Below are positions 34,687 to 43,563 of a DNA stretch of 64,000 nt, in pieces (position 1 is the first letter of the stretch; every line of letters starts with the position of its first letter). The stretch spans positions 434,001-498,000 of the forward strand of contig CAZXCU010000002.1 of assembly GCA_964639245.1 (NCBI GenBank), read 5' to 3'. The DNA is from SB15 sp964639245. GTDB taxonomy: Bacteria; Chloroflexota; Anaerolineae; Aggregatilineales; J027. A program made the translations under genes and the position numbers. The notes under the pieces are model-generated. The model was not told the origin of the DNA, made no database searches, and saw nothing but the letters and a program-made list of their open reading frames with translations.

Positions 34687-36255
34687 TTATTCAGCGCGGC
34701 TCAAAATAGCGACATCCAGTGTCCACTGTGGGTGGAAAACATAGCCCTGAATATCTGCACGATAGGCCGTTTGTAAATCGGGTTGGTTGAACGGCGCGAA
34801 GGGGCCATTCTGTTGCAAATAATCTTGCAGTTGGGCAAAAATCGCTTCCCGTTCGGCGGGGTCGGTGGCAACGGTGGCGCGTTCAATCAATGCCAGCAAA
34901 TCTGCATCTTCGCTTTCCCAGAGGGCGCGTTCTTTAGCGACTTTCCCACCCGGCAGGAAGGAGAGCAAATCGAGCGGGTCGAGAATATCCGGCCCCCAGA
35001 ACCAGTAAGCAAACCCCTGTTGACCATTGCGGTATTCTTCCAGCGAGACCTGTAATTCGCCCGGATTCAATTCAACATTGATGCCGACTTCCGCCAAATC
35101 CGCCTGGATTTTTTGGGCGTTGGTGTTCATGTTGACCCCCTGCCATGAAAAGTCGGGGTAGCTCAGGGTGATGTCAAAGCCATCGGGATAGCCCGCTTCT
35201 GCGAGGAGTGCTTTGGCTTGGTCGAGGTCACGTCCAAGCGCTTTATCTTCGCCGTAGCCACCGAATAAACCGTAGGCCATATTCGAGCCGGGTGTAATCC
35301 CACCCCACAGCGCTTTGTAGCCTTCGTAATCCAGCGCGTACCGGATAGCCAACTGAACTTTGGGGTCAGACACCGGGCCGCCAATGTCGGGGTTGCCGTT
35401 CATCAGCAAAAAGTGGGTGTATTGGCTGGGGCCGCGATAAATGGCAATCGAGGGGTCATTTTCCAAGCTGCCGAGTTGGTCAGCCGACAGGTCAAGCGCC
35501 ATATCAATTTCACCGGATTCCAGCGCGATTTTCTGAGTCGCGGCTTCGGCAATATTGGTGATGATGATGCGGTCAAAGTAGGGGGCTTCTCCCCAGTAAT
35601 TTTCGTTCCGAACCAGAACGGTTTCGACCTGCGGATCCCAATTTTCCAAGACATACGGGCCTGTTCCTGCTGATGTGCCGTTCAAATAGGCTTCGGCAGT
35701 GTCGGCAGTGGCTGCGTCGGCAGCATCTGTTCCACCATTCGCCATGACTTCATCGGCATTGGTGATGGAAAACACGGTATTGGTCAATTCCGCCAAAAAG
35801 CTGGGACGGGCAACCACAAGGGTAAAGGTCACAGTGGCATCATCCACGGCTTCGACACTGGCGATGTTGCCCGCCAAAAATGCCGGACTGCCCTGCACAT
35901 TTTTAAGACGGTTGATGGAAAACACCACATCATCGGCGGTGAGGGGGTCGCCATTGCTGAACAACACGCCTTCGCGCAGGGTGAAGGTATAGGTCAAGCC
36001 ATCTTCTGAAATTGTCCATTCAGTTGCCAGCAGGGGTTCAATCGAACTTGCATCTTGGCTAGGGAATGTCACCAGTGTGCTGTAGGTCGCTTTGTGAATG
36101 ATACCCGTTGTTTGGGTATAACCGCGTGCGGGGTCAAGCGAATCGGTGCTTTCCGCATGACCAATCACCAGCACTTTTTCATCTTGGGCGGAAACATTGG
36201 CAAAGCCCGCCATGACGAGGATTAAAATGAGGGACAGTAAAAGAGGTTTACGCAT
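34687..36255 (-). CDS. dppA: ABC transporter substrate-binding protein, family 5 (DppA/OppA-like)
   Basis: A 522-residue secreted or lipid-anchored solute-binding protein. The signal peptide (about 1-23) is LLLSLILILVMAGFANVSAQ; no lipobox cysteine is seen. Family 5 features include ESTDSLDPARGYTQTTGIIH, LREGVLFSNGDPLTADDVVF, GTGPYVLENWDP and VQLAIRYALDYEG. It captures peptides or other solutes for DppBC. RBS TAGGAG lies about 8 bp before the ATG. The ligand cannot be predicted. Confidence 0.93.
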   Translation of the reverse strand: MRKPLLLSLILILVMAGFANVSAQDEKVLVIGHAESTDSLDPARGYTQTTGIIHKATYSTLVTFPSQDASSIEPLLATEWTISEDGLTYTFTLREGVLFSNGDPLTADDVVFSINRLKNVQGSPAFLAGNIASVEAVDDATVTFTLVVARPSFLAELTNTVFSITNADEVMANGGTDAADAATADTAEAYLNGTSAGTGPYVLENWDPQVETVLVRNENYWGEAPYFDRIIITNIAEAATQKIALESGEIDMALDLSADQLGSLENDPSIAIYRGPSQYTHFLLMNGNPDIGGPVSDPKVQLAIRYALDYEGYKALWGGITPGSNMAYGLFGGYGEDKALGRDLDQAKALLAEAGYPDGFDITLSYPDFSWQGVNMNTNAQKIQADLAEVGINVELNPGELQVSLEEYRNGQQGFAYWFWGPDILDPLDLLSFLPGGKVAKERALWESEDADLLALIERATVATDPAEREAIFAQLQDYLQQNGPFAPFNQPDLQTAYRADIQGYVFHPQWTLDVAILSRAE

Positions 36256-36410
36256 TGGACTAGCTCCTAAAAATTAATTGAATTCAAATTGTATATGATA
36301 GACAACGCGAGGGCAAAAGATTGGTTTAGGAAAATGCACAAAGCGGTTCTAACATCTGTGCATCTGAATGCGATAAACTTACCCAACAACCAAGAGATTG
36401 ATAAAAAAAC

Positions 36411-37556
36411 ATGAACACCAACGAACGCATCCAAAAATTTCAAGCAATTTTAGGCGAAGCGGCGGACGTGGCGTTTTTCCCCATTTCTGCTGATTTGGAA
36501 TATTTAACCGGGGTGCCGCGTGACATTCCCAATTTTGGCGCGACTTTGCATCCGGGTGGGTGGTTGGAAGGCGCATGGATTTCGCCAAAACATGCCCCCA
36601 TTTTGACTCTCTCGCGGATGGGTGTGGAATTTGGCGGACACAGCCACCTTGAAAATGTGGAACTGCGAATGCTCGGTGAATTTGCTGACCCCGCCGAGCT
36701 GGTGACAGATATTTTGAAAGGGTGGGGCGTGGCGAGCAGTCCCCGGATTGCGATTGGCGACCATACCAAAGGCGAAACCGCCTCCGAACTGCACCAGCTT
36801 TTCCCGGATGCCAAATTTCTGTCCGGTACGCGCCTGTTAAATCCGTTGCGGCGGGTTAAGTCAGAAGCAGAAATTGCTGTAATGCGGCGGGCGGGTGAAA
36901 TCACCGAAGCGGCTTTTGCGGCGGTGTTAGCCAATCTCAAGCACGGCATGACCGAACTTGAAATTACCTCCGAAGTGGATTTTCAAATGCGGCGGCATGG
37001 TTCGCTTGGCCCTTCGTTTACCACCTCCTTTTATAATTCTGGCCCTAACCATCCTCTGTTGTTTGGCAAGCGCTTGGAAACATGGCCTCGCGTGTTGACC
37101 CCGCCGGTGTCTATTTTGTTTGATTTTGGGGCGGTGCTGGATGGCTATTGTTATGATTTTGGGCGTACTGTCTTTTTTGGCGCACCGGACGCGGAAATGC
37201 AGCGTGTGTACAATTTGGTGATGGAGTCGCAGCGTGCAGGGGTGGCGGCGCTGAAAGCCGGACAGGTTACCTGCGCTGAAGTGGATGCTGCCGCCCGTAA
37301 AATTATTGAGGAGGGCGGGTTTGGCAAGGAATTTCGCCATCGCTTGGGGCATGGCATCGGGATGGATGTGCATGAAGCGCCGTTTTTAACCGCCAGTGAC
37401 CATACGCCAGTGGTGGAAGAGATGCTATTTACGGTTGAACCGAGCATCACCCAATTCCACCAATTTTCGGCACGGGTGGAGGATGTGGTGGTGGCACGGC
37501 CTAACGGCGGGGAAAAATTAACCAACGGCTGGCAAAACCTGATTGTGATTGAGTAG
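36411..37556 (+). CDS. M24-family metallopeptidase (Xaa-Pro aminopeptidase-like)
   Basis: A 381-residue cytosolic peptidase. The N-terminal creatinase-like domain (about 1-140) precedes the pita-bread catalytic domain. All five metal ligands are visible: two Asp in FDFGAVLDGYCYDFGRTVFF, His in HRLGHGIGMDVHEAPFL, Glu in LFTVEPSI and Glu in ARVEDVVV. It probably cleaves Xaa-Pro peptides. It is divergent from the peptide ABC transporter, so it likely degrades the imported peptides. Confidence 0.92.
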   Translation: MNTNERIQKFQAILGEAADVAFFPISADLEYLTGVPRDIPNFGATLHPGGWLEGAWISPKHAPILTLSRMGVEFGGHSHLENVELRMLGEFADPAELVTDILKGWGVASSPRIAIGDHTKGETASELHQLFPDAKFLSGTRLLNPLRRVKSEAEIAVMRRAGEITEAAFAAVLANLKHGMTELEITSEVDFQMRRHGSLGPSFTTSFYNSGPNHPLLFGKRLETWPRVLTPPVSILFDFGAVLDGYCYDFGRTVFFGAPDAEMQRVYNLVMESQRAGVAALKAGQVTCAEVDAAARKIIEEGGFGKEFRHRLGHGIGMDVHEAPFLTASDHTPVVEEMLFTVEPSITQFHQFSARVEDVVVARPNGGEKLTNGWQNLIVIE

Positions 37557-37560
37557 CGCG

Positions 37561-38487
37561 TTATTTTTTGACAGAAGCGCGAGGACTGATGCCAAATTCG
37601 CGTTTGAAGGCTTTGCTAAAGGCTGCTTCGGATTGGTAGCCGGTTTGCAGGGCAATTTCCAACAGCGAGAGGTGATTTTCTGCGAGCAAGCGGGTCGCTT
37701 TTTGCATTCGCCAGCGTGTGAGATATGCTAACGGGGCTTGCCCAACCAATGTTTTGAAGCGTGTTGCAAAAGCTGAACGGGACATGGCTGCTTCGCGGGC
37801 AAGGAGGGCCACTGTCCAATCGTGTTCGGGGGCAGCATGAATGCACCCCAAGACATGCGCGATATGGGGGTCATGCAGCGCCCCCAACCAGCCAACCGTG
37901 TGATTTTCGGTGCGGTCTATCCATGCACGGATGATTTGGACAAACAGGACATCTGCAAGGCGGGTGATGAGGGTTTGTGCGCCAAGCCGTTGGGCAATCG
38001 CTTCTTGGGCAAGGCTGTCTAAGCTGGTGGACAAGCCCAACGCATGGGTTTGTTGGCTTGAAAAATGAATCATTGGGGGGAGTAGCGAAAAAATGCTGCT
38101 GGGGCTTTCAAAATCGAATGTGCCACATACAAACCGTACCGAAGGCCGCTCACCAAATCTTTTGACTTGGCAAAATGTGTTTTCATTCAATTGAACCGTA
38201 TTCACGAGAGGGGCGCTGGGGTGACTGCCAATCGTGTGCAGCGTGCCATGCGGCAGCATGACCAAATCGCCTTCAGAAAGACGGAGCGTTTCTGCCTCCC
38301 ATTGCAGCCAACAACTGCCCGCATGAACAAAATGGAAGGCCGCGCAGGGCAGGGGGGTGAATTGCAAACGCCATTCAGGAATCCCGATTTCGGACAGGCA
38401 GTACACGCTGCTTTTTAGCCGCAGCAATCCCAAAATATCGGCTAACACATCTGGACGATTGGACAAGGCTTCTGGACGATTTCTCAT
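37561..38487 (-). CDS. AraC-family transcriptional regulator with cupin sensor
   Basis: A 308-residue regulator. The N-terminal cupin_6-like domain (LPCAAFHFVHAGSCWLQWEA, SEGDLVMLPHGTLHTIG) precedes a C-terminal AraC DNA-binding domain. That domain has two helix-turn-helix units, WTVALLAREAAMSRSAFATRF and LLEIALQTGYQSEAAFSKAF, and ends KREFGISPRASVKK. It is convergent with the M24 peptidase (4-bp gap). The target is unknown; the adjacent divergent membrane-protein gene is a candidate. Confidence 0.92.
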   Translation of the reverse strand: MRNRPEALSNRPDVLADILGLLRLKSSVYCLSEIGIPEWRLQFTPLPCAAFHFVHAGSCWLQWEAETLRLSEGDLVMLPHGTLHTIGSHPSAPLVNTVQLNENTFCQVKRFGERPSVRFVCGTFDFESPSSIFSLLPPMIHFSSQQTHALGLSTSLDSLAQEAIAQRLGAQTLITRLADVLFVQIIRAWIDRTENHTVGWLGALHDPHIAHVLGCIHAAPEHDWTVALLAREAAMSRSAFATRFKTLVGQAPLAYLTRWRMQKATRLLAENHLSLLEIALQTGYQSEAAFSKAFKREFGISPRASVKK

Positions 38488-38540
38488 AGTCTGTCTAATT
38501 TTTCACCACTATACTCCAAATAAAGATGATAGGAAATGCA

Positions 38541-38987
38541 ATGCGTGGTGATGAATTGTTTTTGGTGGTGGTGACGGTGATGTGCTTCTATTGCACGGGG
38601 GCATCGTGGATGTTACAGGTGGTATGTTATCCAACCTATGCGCTGGTGGGGGAAAAGGAATTTGTTCCCTTTCATGTTGCTTTTGGTAAACGTCTGGTGT
38701 ATGCCGCGATTATCCCGATGGTGCTGACGATTTTTGCCAGTTTTGCGCTGGTTTTTGTCCGACCAGAGGCAGCACCGATGTGGGCAGCGCTTGGAGTCGC
38801 CCTTTGTACGGCGGTAGTTTTGGGAACCACGGTTGCGCTGGAAGTCCCCAAACACAATCGGTTAGACACACACGGCAAAGACGATGCGTTGATTTCTGGG
38901 CTTGTGCGCGATAACATTCCCCGTGTGGCGTGTTGGACGCTGGCAAGCCTGCTGCTGGTGTATATGCTCACCGAAACACTCAACTAA
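38541..38987 (+). CDS. Four-helix membrane protein, unknown function
   Basis: A 148-residue protein counted from ATG 38541, with AGGA 6 bp upstream (ATG 38526 has no site). The four predicted helices are LFLVVVTVMCFYCTGASWML, YAAIIPMVLTIFASFALVFV, AALGVALCTAVVLGTTVALE and VACWTLASLLLVYMLTETL. Charged residues between them (EVPKHNRLDTHGKDDALISG) are reminiscent of DUF1772-like proteins. Function unknown. It is divergent from the AraC gene. Confidence 0.7.
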   Translation: MRGDELFLVVVTVMCFYCTGASWMLQVVCYPTYALVGEKEFVPFHVAFGKRLVYAAIIPMVLTIFASFALVFVRPEAAPMWAALGVALCTAVVLGTTVALEVPKHNRLDTHGKDDALISGLVRDNIPRVACWTLASLLLVYMLTETLN

Positions 38988-39066
38988 TCTTGAGAAAAAT
39001 TGAACCCTGTGGGCGGTCTTTCTGCCCTCAGTTATTTTTTAACCGCAGGTCAAAAGGATTTTTGGG

Positions 39067-40059
39067 ATGAAATTTAGCCTGCGTTTGAACAATGACCATC
39101 CTGTAGCAACCTACGTTCGACTGGCACAAGCGGCTGAAAAAGCGGGTTTTGACCAATTCTGGGTGAGCAATGATTTATTCTTCCGAAGCTGCCCGGTCAT
39201 TTTGTCTGCTGTGGCTGCCCATACGCAAAAAATCGAAATTGGGACGTGCATTCTCAACCCCTACACGATTAACCCATCTGAAATTGCCATGCTTGCAGCG
39301 ACACTGGATGAATTTTCCGGCGGACGGTTTAATCTGGGCATTGCGGCGGGGGCAGGCGATTTTTTGCAGTGGGTGGGCATTGAACAGGAAAAACCCCTTA
39401 CTGCGATGGTCGAAACGATTCGCGCTGTTAATACCTTGCTCACAGGCGAAAAAGCCCCACAGCATGGACGTTTTTTGCGCTGGTCAGACGAATCCTATCT
39501 GCGTTTTCAACCCCAGCGGCGTGTCCCGATTTATCTGGGTGCGATGAGTCCGCGTATGAGTGAGGCGATTGGCGAATATGCGGATGGAGGGCTGCCACTC
39601 CTGTTTCCGCCGGAACATCTCAGGACAGTGCTGCCCCTGATTGAAAACGGGGCAACCCGTGCCAACCGCAGCATGAATGCAATTGATGTAGCCGCGTGTA
39701 TCTGGGTTTCCGTTTCTGAGAATCGGGATGCGGCAGTTGACGCGCTTAAAGAAAAAGTTGCCTATTATGGTCACGCGATGAGTCCCACGATTTTAGAGAA
39801 TTTGGGTCTCACCCATGCCGATTTTAGCGAAATTGAACACGCGGTGATGGTCGAAAACGATATTGAAAAAGCCAAGTCGCTGGTGACAGAACCGATGCTG
39901 CAAATCGGGATTGCCGGGAACGCACAGGATTTGATTGCCCGCTTAGAAAAATTAGTGGGGATGGGCGCAACGCATCTGAGTTTTGGCCCGCCGTTGGGGG
40001 TAGATTTGTTAGAAGCGGTGGAAACCATCGGGCAGGAAGTGATTCCCTATTTTAGGTAG
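39067..40059 (+). CDS. Luciferase-like (LLM) flavin/F420-dependent oxidoreductase
   Basis: A 330-residue TIM-barrel oxidoreductase. It begins MKFSLRLNNDHPVATYVRLA and has LAQAAEKAGFDQFWVSNDLF, IEIGTCILNPYTINPSEIAM and GGRFNLGIAAGAGDFLQWVG. The late GATHLSFGPPLG motif is typical of the LLM/F420 (Mer-like) branch. The cofactor could be F420 or FMN. A second paralogue lies at 40482 with a TIGR04076-like gene between them. Confidence 0.9.
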   Translation: MKFSLRLNNDHPVATYVRLAQAAEKAGFDQFWVSNDLFFRSCPVILSAVAAHTQKIEIGTCILNPYTINPSEIAMLAATLDEFSGGRFNLGIAAGAGDFLQWVGIEQEKPLTAMVETIRAVNTLLTGEKAPQHGRFLRWSDESYLRFQPQRRVPIYLGAMSPRMSEAIGEYADGGLPLLFPPEHLRTVLPLIENGATRANRSMNAIDVAACIWVSVSENRDAAVDALKEKVAYYGHAMSPTILENLGLTHADFSEIEHAVMVENDIEKAKSLVTEPMLQIGIAGNAQDLIARLEKLVGMGATHLSFGPPLGVDLLEAVETIGQEVIPYFR

Positions 40060-40089
40060 AAAAGTTATAGTTGTTAGTTTTTGGTAAAA

Positions 40090-40152
40090 GTAGGGCGGGG
40101 ATCGGGCGCGTCAACTTTTAAGCAAGAACAACCACTCATACCCCGCCCCTAC
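40090..40152. repeat. Inverted repeat GTAGGGCGGGG...CCCCGCCCCTAC
   Basis: GTAGGGCGGGG at 40090-40100 and CCCCGCCCCTAC at 40141-40152 are inverted copies (one extra C) about 40 bp apart. They lie between the first LLM gene and the TIGR04076-like gene. The arms resemble the ends of small non-autonomous palindromic elements. Confidence 0.5.
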
Positions 40153-40170
40153 AAATATCAGGAAAAATTG

Positions 40171-40485
40171 ATGAAAAATTTCGAGTTATATGATTTGCGA
40201 GTTACGGTGGTGGCGATTGAAGGGCGTTCGGTGTGTAGTTTGCAGGTGGGGGATTATTTTGAACTCACCGAAAGCAATAAATTGCGGATTCCTGCTGACA
40301 AACATTTTTGTGTCTATGCCTTGAGTTCGGTGCTGCCCCTGTTAGCCGCCAAACAGCGTCAATTGGCTGAAAATGATTGGTTGGAGCGCGATTCACTGGT
40401 GGCTTGCCCTGACCCCGACGAACGCCTCATCATGAAAATTGAGCGCATTCACTCGCGCACTCTGAACAGCGACGACCTGACATGA
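40171..40485 (+). CDS. TIGR04076-like small protein
   Basis: A 104-residue protein counted from ATG 40171 with AGGAAA upstream; the longer frame reads the inverted repeat. The pattern LRVTVVAIEGRSVCSLQVGDYFEL, quoted in part as SVCSLQVGDYFEL, then FCVYALSSVLPLLAAKQRQL and DPDERLIMKIERI match small TIGR04076 proteins that often accompany flavin or radical-SAM enzymes. Function unknown. Its stop overlaps the start of the second LLM gene by 4 bp (ATGA), so the two are translationally coupled. Confidence 0.7.
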   Translation: MKNFELYDLRVTVVAIEGRSVCSLQVGDYFELTESNKLRIPADKHFCVYALSSVLPLLAAKQRQLAENDWLERDSLVACPDPDERLIMKIERIHSRTLNSDDLT

Positions 40486-41471
40486 AAGTGAGTATCGCTT
40501 TTCAAACCGATAAAACGCCGTCGGAGTATATCGCGCTGGCGAAATTGGTTGACCAATATGCTTTTGATATCGTGACGGTGTATTGTGATTTGCCCTTTCA
40601 ACCGAGTTTTCTGCCCTTGATGCTCATGGCACAGCACATCAAAAAAGCGCGGTTGGGTGTGGCGGGGGTGTCGCCGTCGCGGATTCATCCGTTGGATATT
40701 GCGTCACAAACGGCGCTGCTGGCGCACATGGCAAAAGTCTATGTGGGCATTGTGCGCGGGGCATGGTTGGCGGAACACGGAATTAAGGAAATTACGCCGC
40801 CCGTGCAGGCTATCCGCGAAACGATTGAGATTGTGCGCTATGTGCTGGCAGGCAAAACTGGCGGGTACACGGGGCAAATTTATCAACTGGCGGAACATGT
40901 CACCGCGCCCTATCCCTTGCCCGACGAACACATCCCGATTTTGATTGGCACATGGGGCAAAAATTTAGCGGCGCTGGCGGGTGAATTGGCGGATGAAGTC
41001 AAAATTGGCGGGTCAGCCAATCCTGAGGTTGTGCCGTTCATCCAAAATTATATCGCGGAAGGGGAAACGCGAGTCGGGCGGGCAAAAGGCACGGTAGGGG
41101 TTGTGGTGGGGGCGGTCTGCGTGGTGGATGAGGAACGCGAACGGGCGCGGCGGGCAGCGAGAGAATCGGTAGCGCTGTATTTGCCTGTGGTGGCGGGACT
41201 CGACCCCAGTCTGCACATTGAGCCGGATTTGATTCAACGTTTGAAAATAGCGGTGGAGCAGCAGGATTTATCCACTGCCGCGAGTCTGATTTCGGATGAA
41301 TTGCTGGATAAATTCGCGTTTGCCGGGAATCCATCCGATATTATTCGCCAAGCGGAAGCGTTGTTTGCAGCAGGGGCAAGTCGGATTGAATTTGGTACGC
41401 CGCACGGGTTGCCATCGCAAAATGGGATTCAATTGTTGGGGGAAAAAGTGCTGCCCGTGTTAAAAGGGTAA
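40482..41471 (+). CDS. Luciferase-like (LLM) flavin/F420-dependent oxidoreductase
   Basis: A 329-residue paralogue of the enzyme at 39067, with the same ends (MKVSIAFQTDKTPSEYIALA and IEFGTPHGLPSQNGIQLLGE) and the barrel motifs KARLGVAGVSPSRIHPLDIA and KVYVGIVRGAWLAEHGI. Sequence divergence from the paralogue is large, so different substrates are likely. Its 3' end overlaps the convergent DUF5615 gene by 12 bp. Confidence 0.9.
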   Translation: MKVSIAFQTDKTPSEYIALAKLVDQYAFDIVTVYCDLPFQPSFLPLMLMAQHIKKARLGVAGVSPSRIHPLDIASQTALLAHMAKVYVGIVRGAWLAEHGIKEITPPVQAIRETIEIVRYVLAGKTGGYTGQIYQLAEHVTAPYPLPDEHIPILIGTWGKNLAALAGELADEVKIGGSANPEVVPFIQNYIAEGETRVGRAKGTVGVVVGAVCVVDEERERARRAARESVALYLPVVAGLDPSLHIEPDLIQRLKIAVEQQDLSTAASLISDELLDKFAFAGNPSDIIRQAEALFAAGASRIEFGTPHGLPSQNGIQLLGEKVLPVLKG

Positions 41472-41807
41472 AAAATGAATTTGTCCTGCCCATTTAGCCT
41501 CATTACTGGCAACCAAAATTAGTTCAAGAGATTCTATGACTTCATGAATAGGTTTGGATGCTTGGACTAAAAAAACGGTAGGTATAGGCAGTTCTTGGAT
41601 TAGGCGCTCATAATAATAGCCACGCATGGTATTTACATCGTGAGTAAGAATGAAATATCCATGTTGGGCTGCCCATTCTAAAATTGCAGGGTCGGATTGT
41701 TCAGCGAGTTCTGTATCTTGAATCCGTGTGATACTGGCATCAGGTACACGCCGCAAAAGGCCACGTAAAATCTCATTATTGAAATTTTCATCCGCGAGTA
41801 GACGCAT
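41460..41807 (-). CDS. DUF5615 PIN-like protein, possible toxin
   Basis: A 115-residue PIN-like protein. It starts MRLLADENFNNEILRGLLRR, the usual DUF5615 opening with the first acidic residues. It has RIQDTELAEQSDPAILEWA and then the strand ILTHDVNTMRGYYYERL. These proteins resemble Mut7-C/VapC-type nucleases and occur paired with DUF433 antitoxin-like proteins. Here it overlaps the DUF433 gene by 20 bp. Confidence 0.85.
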   Translation of the reverse strand: MRLLADENFNNEILRGLLRRVPDASITRIQDTELAEQSDPAILEWAAQHGYFILTHDVNTMRGYYYERLIQELPIPTVFLVQASKPIHEVIESLELILVASNEAKWAGQIHFLPF

Positions 41808-42138
41808 TACGTTTGGCCTCTAAGCGTGCCAGTAGAATTTCCCGTGTGAGGACGGGGGGATGCTGGGCTTCATATTCACGGCGGAAGGCTTCTGCTTCAG
41901 CTTCCTGTTGGCCTAAATAAACATCAATTTCAGATTTATGTCGTAAATAATAGCCAATTGCTAAATAGACATCATCCAGAGAAAGGGAAGGATACTGCTG
42001 GGTGATGGTTTCGGGGGTGCTGCCCAGCCGAAAGGCATACACCACTAAATCCAGCAAAACCCGTGTGTTGCCAACCCGAAAGCGTCCATGCTCATCGGTG
42101 CGGATGGGAATTTGTTCAAGAATGGGTGTTGGTATCAT
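41788..42138 (-). CDS. DUF433 protein, possible antitoxin
   Basis: A 116-residue DUF433 protein. The helix-turn-helix-like core is RVLLDLVVYAFRLGSTPETI...YPSLSLDDVYLAIGYYLRH, quoted in part. The C-terminal charged tail includes AEAFRREYEAQHPPVLTREI. DUF433/DUF5615 pairs are considered type II toxin-antitoxin-like modules; function here is inferred from pairing only. Confidence 0.85.
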   Translation of the reverse strand: MIPTPILEQIPIRTDEHGRFRVGNTRVLLDLVVYAFRLGSTPETITQQYPSLSLDDVYLAIGYYLRHKSEIDVYLGQQEAEAEAFRREYEAQHPPVLTREILLARLEAKRNASTRG

Positions 42139-42157
42139 ACGGTTATTATAGCCTAAA

Positions 42158-43480
42158 TTAGTCCCCTGTGGCGATGGAAAGCTGCCAGCGCTGCACCAAT
42201 TTTTCGTTATTTTTAGCGGCAGCCAACCACAGGAAAATCAGTTCAACCAGCGTGCCGATGGTCAAAGCAAAACTTGCCATGAAAATCGCGTCCAAGTTCA
42301 TTGCCAGCCCGCCCCACATGATGACTCCGGTTAAAATGAGGCTGAGGAACATGCCCTGATAAATCGGGTTGGTGGTGTCCGCCAGCATTAAAACGGCGCG
42401 GAGGTAACTTTGGAGGGCAGTCACAAGTGGAATTAAGAATCCGACCTGTGCGCCTAAAACGACCAGCGAACGAATCCCGGTGGGGACGTTCAAAATATCC
42501 CCGATGTAGACATTAATCAGGGGTGTCCATGCAACCAGCGCCAAAATTCCGGTGGTGGCAAGGCCAAGTGTCCATGTAAATTTCCGCAGGGCTTGGTCGG
42601 ATTCTGCGCTGCGACTCAGGGTAATCACCACTTCCTGCCATGCCATCCCGCCGGAACGCATGAGGAGCAAAATCGCGTAAATGACCGGCCACGCGGCAAG
42701 GACTTTTTCGGCATTGTCGGCATTGGCTAACCCGCGTTCGATAATCGGACGGGTGAGCAGCGTCATGAGGCTGGTGAGCGCCAACGGGATATGAAATTTC
42801 ATCGCGGTGGTATAGGTCAGGGCGGGGTAGGCGGCGTTACGTTCATTTTCAGTCACTTTTTGCACATCTGCCTGCGATGCCCAATGGATATAAACGGCTT
42901 CGGCGGCAACGGCAAAAACTAGGGCATATGCGCCGATAACCGCGCCGGATAAATTGCTCCACAGCCCCAAGGCAAAGGCAATCCCTGCCGAAACGACAAT
43001 CCGCACTATGGTTCCGCGTCCGATGATATTTGTGTGTTGGTAGCGAATCAAAATGCCCTGATGAAAACGCCGATAGCCGATGAAGGCACTCCACAAAATC
43101 ATAATCGCCATGGCGGGGCGGGTGGCCTCAATGATTTTTTGCGGCACTCCCAGCACATCCCCAAGCCACATATCTAACAAGGGGGTAAAAGCCATCAGCA
43201 TGGCGATGCCCGTGAGCAAAATATTCACCAGTAACACATAGCGGGATAACAGCCGATAGGAGTGTCTGTCACGCACCAATGCGCTGCCCACCGCCAGCAT
43301 CATAATGACGGGTGCTTCAATGGTGACTTGCAGACTAAATACCAAGCCAAACGCGGCAAGCTGGGTTTCGGCATCCGGTTTGCGGCTGATGACCCCCTGT
43401 ACCCACGGGCCTTCAAAGGTCATAAGCAGCATGGAAAACGCAAGCGGCAGCCAGAACAGAAAGATGGTTCGCTGTTTCAA
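42158..43480 (-). CDS. MATE-like multidrug/flippase transporter
   Basis: A 440-residue membrane protein with about 12 helices in two homologous halves. It starts TIFLFWLPLAFSMLLMTFEG. The internal repeat shows RPAMAIMILWSAFIGYRRFH and related segments. The length and pattern match MATE/MOP-superfamily exporters, although it is closer to Chloroflexota-specific members than to NorM. Substrate unknown. It is divergent from the hydratase gene and adjacent to the PKS cluster, so export of a PKS product is conceivable. Confidence 0.75.
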   Translation of the reverse strand: MKQRTIFLFWLPLAFSMLLMTFEGPWVQGVISRKPDAETQLAAFGLVFSLQVTIEAPVIMMLAVGSALVRDRHSYRLLSRYVLLVNILLTGIAMLMAFTPLLDMWLGDVLGVPQKIIEATRPAMAIMILWSAFIGYRRFHQGILIRYQHTNIIGRGTIVRIVVSAGIAFALGLWSNLSGAVIGAYALVFAVAAEAVYIHWASQADVQKVTENERNAAYPALTYTTAMKFHIPLALTSLMTLLTRPIIERGLANADNAEKVLAAWPVIYAILLLMRSGGMAWQEVVITLSRSAESDQALRKFTWTLGLATTGILALVAWTPLINVYIGDILNVPTGIRSLVVLGAQVGFLIPLVTALQSYLRAVLMLADTTNPIYQGMFLSLILTGVIMWGGLAMNLDAIFMASFALTIGTLVELIFLWLAAAKNNEKLVQRWQLSIATGD

Positions 43481-43563
43481 ATTTCACCTTCACGGAACAT
43501 TTAGTTATCATAGCCCTCAAATCGAAAATTAACCATTACAATTTCAGTAGGAGGGATGGTCGG

